The position numbers and the translations under genes were made by a program. Below the pieces are notes generated by a model. The model searched no databases. It saw nothing but the letters and a program-made list of their open reading frames with translations, and was not told the DNA's origin. Positions 58,374-64,000 of a DNA stretch of 64,000 nt are shown here, piece by piece (the first letter of the stretch is position 1; each line of letters opens with the position of its first letter). This DNA comes from Acanthaster planci (Eukaryota > Echinodermata > Asteroidea > Valvatida > Acanthasteridae), in NCBI RefSeq assembly GCF_001949145.1, contig NW_019091660.1, positions 127,673-191,672 of the forward strand, in the 5' to 3' direction.

Positions 58374-59305
58374 TCTGGAATGCGGAATTCCAGCGGTGTC
58401 CAGGTTGCCCAGTAGATTTAAGGCCGGTTTGTTATGTGGATCCGGATGGATATCAGTGATCTGATGTTGTTTCACCGACATCAAGACCCCGTCTAATGGA
58501 TAGCGCAGACCAGCTTTTGGATCACTGATCTAGATTCAGATTCATGTTTATAAACAAACAGGCCCTTCATGAGAACAGAAATTCTGTGGTGCATTTTTTT
58601 TGGAGGGGGGTTCTTTGTGTTTTTTGTATCTCCAGTTTTGGATAGCTAGATGTGAAGCTAGAAATGAATATTTAAAAAGAATTCTAACGCTTATATTCAT
58701 ACGCAGTGTACTTAGGAGAATTTGTAAAGACTTGAGATTAGCTTTTTACCCAGTGGCAAGAAGATTCAATATATCTGTAGAAAAAAAAGGTATAATGTAA
58801 ATATTTAAAAGTCTACACAGAGTAACCGTTTTTCCAGTAATTCTATAAAAAGTGTTGGTTGTGATCACCTATGAGAGCTTCATCTTTCCTTTTTATATTT
58901 TTGATAAATCAAAGGAAAAATGTCAGCTTGTAGTCAATGATACATTGCTTTTGCGGCTGTCTCCTGTCAAGATTCTAAACTGATGGTGAATTTCAATCTT
59001 CAAATCAGTGATTCGGTCAGATCTCCAAGCATGTGACAGTCGCTGATTTTAGGCAAGTGTGCTGTCCACAATTAATTTTACACATTTTGGCATAAAGTAA
59101 CCAACTGCATGTAGTGTTGCATGAAAAAAAAATGTACTGTGAAATAAAGTTGATTGCTGTTGCCACAAAAGAAATTATTTTTTTTTGGATGATCAATGAC
59201 GAGAGTCTGAAGTACAATATGAAGCTGTGATTTCTTGAAATCTACAACTGATATTTCACTTGTCACAATGTACTAAAGAACGGTTTTTAATAAAGCAGAA
59301 TTTTA
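58374..59305 (+). other. Possible spliced 3' UTR exon of ADAM10
   Basis: A strong acceptor (TTTCCTGTCTTTCAG, ending at 58373) is followed by sequence with AATAAA at 59143-59148 and 59289-59294. A donor gtaagc at 54623 lies 38 nt past the ADAM10 stop, a distance that would not trigger nonsense-mediated decay. This is suggestive only and unsupported by transcript data. Confidence 0.25.
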
Positions 59306-62300
59306 AAAAAGCGGAGTGAAAACCATATTCCTGTTTATATTTTGCATAGCAGACACCTGCAGGTCCCCAAAAGTCAGCCAAAATGTCCTCATTTTTTGTA
59401 ATCTATGCAAGGTAAATATGACATTTGAAAGAATTGGATCATTTCACTTTTCAACAATGTATGAAGCTCATGCTATTGGTTAGAGGATATTATTCAGAAA
59501 AAAACATCCAAAAATCAAAATCTGTGCGATGTAGTCAACATTTGTCTCCAACCATGTTGCAGTAAAACCTTTTTTAATATCAAAGTACTACATAAAGCAA
59601 ATTTATACATTTACCACCTTGTCATGATTATAAATGCAAAGTACAAAAAGTAAGTACAACAGCAAACGTGGTGTGAAAAATCCAACAAGTGATGAGAATC
59701 AAAAGTACTGTAAACCTGTTCTCATGCTAGTTGAGCTTAGCTGAAATATGACACATTAGCAGTTAGAATGCTGCCCCTTTGTCCAAAGTTCATGGTTACA
59801 AAGACACACTGGATGGTCTCAGACCCGAGTAAGACATGATACCGTGTTCAGACTACCAACGCCCAGCTTGACCAGGAGAGACTTAGCTGCAGCTAGGAAT
59901 GGTACCTGTTGGCTGAGGAAGCCAATACCAAGTGGCTGAAGCTACTTCCCATACATGCCTACATTGCTCACAGCCATAGCTGGTTGTTTGGAACATAGCC
60001 TCACTTTGTGGCTCCAGTCTGGTGCATAGATGTCTGCAATTGCTCACAAGTTTAGCTACACAGGAATGTTTGGCACTACGCAAAGAGCATATTACAATTC
60101 TGCTGATAACCAAGCTAACCACTGCGCTGGTTAACTAGGCAAGTCACATGCAGAAGATTTTGAGATCCTGGCAGAATAGTTTAATACAACTATCATGAAA
60201 GCTCGTGATAAATGCAATCATGACCAACTTGGTACATATCAAATACACCCAAGCAGAGTCAGTTGGAAAAAATTATTCAAGTACCACTAACACCTGAATA
60301 CATCATACTGCAGAAGGCTTCATGGTATTTCACTTGGACAGCTTTTATCAATTTCTGAAAGGTTATGAATTTATTACATCAGCCATTTCATTTCAAGACC
60401 AGCCCTCTACAACTTTTCAACATTAACACTACCCTGTTTTATGTTGTATTAAGAAATAAATACGTGCTTGGCCAATCTTTAATTTGCATTTAAGACCAGC
60501 TGAGTAGAATAGATGCGACTAATGCCCAAGCCGCACGCAAAGGCATTACCACCGTTCAGTCTCCCGAGTTGATCTAATGATTAAACGTCAGTTTAAGACC
60601 GGCCAAGTACATATTTATTCCCATTCATAACTACCTTTGTTAGGCAAAAGAAGTCAGTATACGACGGATTTCCAACAATTTTGTTCTGGAATTTTACTTT
60701 CATTTTCCCAAACAACCCCACCCACTTTATTTTATAGTTGTCTAAAAGAAGCTTCTTATATGGACTTGGCTTGCGAGGTGAGCTGCATGCACACAGACTC
60801 TTGACCAATCACAATCTATTAAACTTTAAACTGTGTCATATCCAGGTGTCAGTGCATGACTGACGCACTGGGCATTATCACATCTCTGAGGGCATTATCA
60901 GATATTAATTCACTGTCAAGTTGCACGTTGTTCAATAGGGGAGACTGTCTGAGGTACTTACGGATGCCTTATAACTCAGACTTTAAATTAATCAATTCTC
61001 CACGTTGATGTTTGATTTAGGATTTTTCTTATAATTTTTGTGACATATTGATGGTTCATACTTCATGTTGACAGCCACGGTCCATGCCATACTTTATATA
61101 GACAATAATTCAATCACCCTTAAATGTACAAATCATAACATGTGATTTCTTTCAAATAAAAAACATAAATTGTATAAGTAAAGTCATACTAACCAACATG
61201 CACAACTTCAAAGATTAAGAAACTTCTAATAACATGCTTGGATTGTAGTCTTAAGCCCTGAACTCTTCAAAAGTAAATAATAACCAACAGTACAGAAAAA
61301 CTATGTGAACAACAAGTTTAAAAATAAAATTAAAATCCCCAAACCCTGAAGCAATATCATATTGCATTTGTTATAATTCTAATGAAAGCAATCCATTGCT
61401 TTTCACACACCTGCTGGAAAAGGAGAAAAATATAAAAAGGTCTCATTGAATTACTTGAAAGACAGAAGGGTGAATGGATGCATTCTAAAGGCATTTCAGT
61501 TCAACTACTTTCACTCTGTACAAAGCAGCTAGAATACAAAAGTATGAATTAGGATTCTCTGACGATAACAATATAAAAATTTGAAGACCAAAAATTCAAA
61601 AGTACACAGCCGGTACCGGTTGGTAATATCAAACACATATCACAGCATTGGTCAGTCTGATACTCACATTGTGTATGCATAAATCAAGCTTTGCTCATGC
61701 AAGTCACAGATGGTGGCAACAGCACAGACCAATCCAGTTAGCCCCACTCCACTGTTTTCTGACCAATCACAGCCCCACATGTCCCACATGCGTACGCACA
61801 CAAGTCCATCATGCATGCACACACATATGATGCATGCGGCTGGAACCTGCAGTGTAGCACTGAAGAGGAACATGTCTTCAGTGCCCACGTGGCCACCGTG
61901 CACAGTAGGCTGGGCTTACTGGATTGGTGGTTTCATTCATTTTGATCTCCTTTTTTGAATGCATACTGTACATAAATTCCAGATAGCAGACTTAGTGTGC
62001 CTTTGCCATTGGCGACTTGACAAGATCCATCCGAAGAATTTATCCCCAAGTAACGATTCAGTTTTGATGCATGCATACACATATGAACATGAGCCCAAAC
62101 CTGGCTTAATGAATACCGAGCCCATCCACCGACCATATAAACTCTCTGCCACACCCCAAGTGTTGCCCTAACTAGGTACACTGAACTGGAGTGCTGATGA
62201 AATAGAACTCATGGCATTAAAACATTGCCGGTATATACAAAGTCTAAAGTTCCCTACAGAGAGAGGCCCTAAGCCTTAAATAGTGACACCCACTGATGGC

Positions 62301-62698
62301 AAAATAGTAGTTTACCTTCTTTGTAGTGAGACTTCAGTATATTTAATCAAACATTTTCCGGGACATTTGTGAAAGTGATCTGGTCAGTAGAGTGGCTTGT
62401 TTTGGCCTTGCAAAAGTCAGTGTAACATTACCGTAAAAATTTCTTAACCTAGGTTACACCATCTAGAGTATGTTTCTTCCTTGTAACTTGGAATTCTTTG
62501 AATTATCACATCATTGATCACAAAGGACCGTACCAGTAACAAGATTTTTAAGTCTGAAAGCCCACTGGTTTTTGAAAGATTGGAACAATACCTTTGAATG
62601 TCAACGAAAGTGTTTATACTAGGCCATGCAGACAAAATCCTTTGGCATATGAAGCTCAGTATGTTTAATTTAGCTAAAAACTGGCCAAACCCCACAAT

Positions 62699-62956
62699 TT
62701 AAAACCGGGTGGCTCTCTTCTCAGCATTGTCCGGATGTTGGTCAAAGGAGGTTGGTGGAGGTGGATCACCGTAGTATCGGCTGCCACGGTTACGCTTCTT
62801 CTGGAGCTGAACGTTGGCACTGGCACGGCGCATCAGTTGTTCTTTCTCCTTATGCCAAGGGTTGGTGGTGGGGATAAGCCGTTCACAGACGAAGACAACA
62901 AGGATCATGACGATGATCAAGACGACGACAATGATTAGAATCACCCACCAGTTGGC
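62699..62956 (-). CDS. ADAM10-like gene 2, transmembrane and tail exon
   Basis: Acceptor cacag, then ANWWVILIIVVVLIIVMILV, a clear transmembrane helix whose NWW start matches ADAM10 exon 14. The tail is longer and different: CERLIPTTNPW, a basic region, DPPPPTSF (possible SH3-type ligand), and TRF followed by TAA (62699-62701). Confidence 0.88.
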   Translation of the reverse strand, partial: ANWWVILIIVVVLIIVMILVVFVCERLIPTTNPWHKEKEQLMRRASANVQLQKKRNRGSRYYGDPPPPTSFDQHPDNAEKRATRF

Positions 62957-63599
62957 CTGTGTGAATCCAAAATGCAACAGAAAGAGCGTGAGCCCAAAGA
63001 GTGTAGACCGCAAAGCAGAAATTTCCCATGATCTGCAGTGTCTTAGATATAGGTACAATGTACTGGTACAAAGCGCCAATTGAATTCAAGTGCCATGCAT
63101 CCTGATTTGTTGTCTTTCTTATTTTCCAGGAAGCTCAAAGTCTAAGGACTGTGACATAAGCCTTAAGAGCTGGGGTAAATATGTAATGCCTTGGGTGCCA
63201 TAGGAAAGAAATTCACAGTGTACAGGCATAAACTGGGAATAAGGAAAACAAGAAAATTCACAAATGATTATGGCTTTGTGCGGTGTTCTCCATTTGTAAG
63301 GGCGTACACGAGAAGTAAAACAAACCCCCAAAAAATCTGCTTATTCATAAAAATGTTGCAGGCTGGGTTTACCATGATCCAAGACCATATGACGTCGGTC
63401 AGCTGGTCTTCCTCACTGAAGAAGATTTTCCTGATGATGCCTGCTAACGGCCCATCCTCGTTGGCCAGACGACAGGAATCAAAGAAATCACAGTAGCCCA
63501 TGTAGTCATCACACGGGGACCCCGCATCCTTATACAAGAGCTCCTCGTTTGGTCCTCGGATGTTAATACGAGAAGCGGCAACGCAGGACGCGGGTTGAT
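62699..63599 (-). CDS. ADAM10-like protease, C-terminal two exons (partial)
   Basis: A second, divergent ADAM10-family gene entering from the right edge. Exons 63373-63599 and 62699-62956 join in phase 0. The first encodes GSPCDDYMGYCDFFDSCRLA and NEDGPLAGIIRKIFF, the membrane-proximal ADAM10 signature. The second encodes a transmembrane helix and a cytoplasmic tail. The intron position before the transmembrane exon, and the phase at the start of the earlier exon, are the same as in the ADAM10 gene at 33181-54584. The catalytic domain lies beyond the window, so protease activity cannot be judged. Frames and splice sites are intact. Confidence 0.88.
63373..63599 (-). CDS. ADAM10-like gene 2, membrane-proximal exon
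   Basis: A 227-nt exon with acceptor ctcag and donor gtaaac. It encodes ASCVAASRINIRGPNEELLY, the CDDYMGYCDFF...C core, and ends IWSWIM. It is homologous to ADAM10 exon 13, with the same entry phase (two bases completing a codon). Confidence 0.87.
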
Positions 63600-64000
63600 C
63601 TGAGTGTCAGAGATAAAATCAAGACATAATGTTCAGATTTTATTCTTTAACAATAAGACACCATTACCTAATTGATTTTACCATGACATCGGTATTGTCA
63701 GTATTTTTGAGATATTCACCACTTCCTGCCGGGGATTCCGGATCCGGACACGTATGCTTTATATGCATGACCAGGGTCTCCAAACTTGGACAAAGGGAAC
63801 AGGGCCTTGTGACAAAAGACTGTACTCAGAACTCTCAAAAGTGGAGATAATCCAGCCTTATTTTGAAACAGTATACCAGGGTTTGGGGCATTTAGAGCGA
63901 GCGGATTACCACCGGGGACAAAAGCGCTCCACCACTGCAGCGATGAGCCACACAGCATCGCTGCATGCTAATCTGGCCCCTATTGAAAAGAGGTCAGCAG
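63600..64000. other. Intron of ADAM10-like gene 2
   Basis: No exon with a cysteine-rich pattern is visible up to the right edge, so this is most likely intron sequence upstream of the exon at 63373-63599. Confidence 0.55.

Larger units (their letters stand above)
54585..62698. other. Intergenic region between convergent ADAM10-like genes
   Basis: It contains the 3' UTR of ADAM10 (end uncertain), a perfect hairpin (55642-55702), a foldback MITE (57710-57881), a possible spliced UTR exon from 58374, and the 3' UTR of the second ADAM gene on its right. No protein-coding exon was recognised on either strand. Confidence 0.6.

Overview
The window is eukaryotic, animal nuclear DNA. Coding information lies in short exons (13 to 317 nt) bounded by GT-AG introns that range from about 150 bp to 5 kb. 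The non-coding DNA is AT-rich and full of foldback elements, tRNA-derived SINE-like copies and scattered TACATGTA palindromes. The two complete genes resemble bilaterian PDIA5 and ADAM10. Intron density and repeat content suggest a marine invertebrate deuterostome (echinoderm, hemichordate or cephalochordate), but the species cannot be fixed from sequence alone. Two runs of N (14682-15482 and 37553-38000) and one single N (45198) show this is a draft assembly.

Layout. Positions 1-1081 hold decayed LTR-retrotransposon remnants on the minus strand. Positions 1100-7650 are intergenic, with several foldback elements and probably the 3' UTR of the next gene. Positions 7651-30713 (minus) hold a complete 23-exon gene for a 771-residue PDIA5-like, ER-lumenal protein disulfide isomerase. 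It has a signal peptide, an inactive N-terminal thioredoxin-fold region, five CGHC thioredoxin domains and a C-terminal KEEL. Positions 30714-33180 separate the start codons of two divergently transcribed genes and contain a CpG-rich block and a 23-bp minisatellite. Positions 33181-54584 (plus) hold a complete 14-exon ADAM10/Kuzbanian-type metalloprotease of 783 residues. Positions 54585-62698 are intergenic with possible spliced 3' UTR, hairpins and a MITE. Positions 62699-63599 (minus) carry the last two coding exons of a second, divergent ADAM10-like gene that runs off the right edge, tail-to-tail with the first.

The genes could be functionally related. PDIA5 is an ER oxidoreductase, and ADAM10 is a disulfide-rich membrane protease that folds in the ER, is cut by furin and then sheds substrates such as Notch and its ligands. 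A functional link between these neighbours is inference only.

The strongest unusual observations are: a minor-spliceosome AT-AC intron in ADAM10 (50690-51609); expansion of PDIA5 from the usual three to five catalytic thioredoxin domains, apparently by duplication of a two-domain module; a 13-nt coding microexon in that gene; and several families of long inverted-repeat (foldback) elements. I found no CRISPR array, operon or convincing new molecular system.
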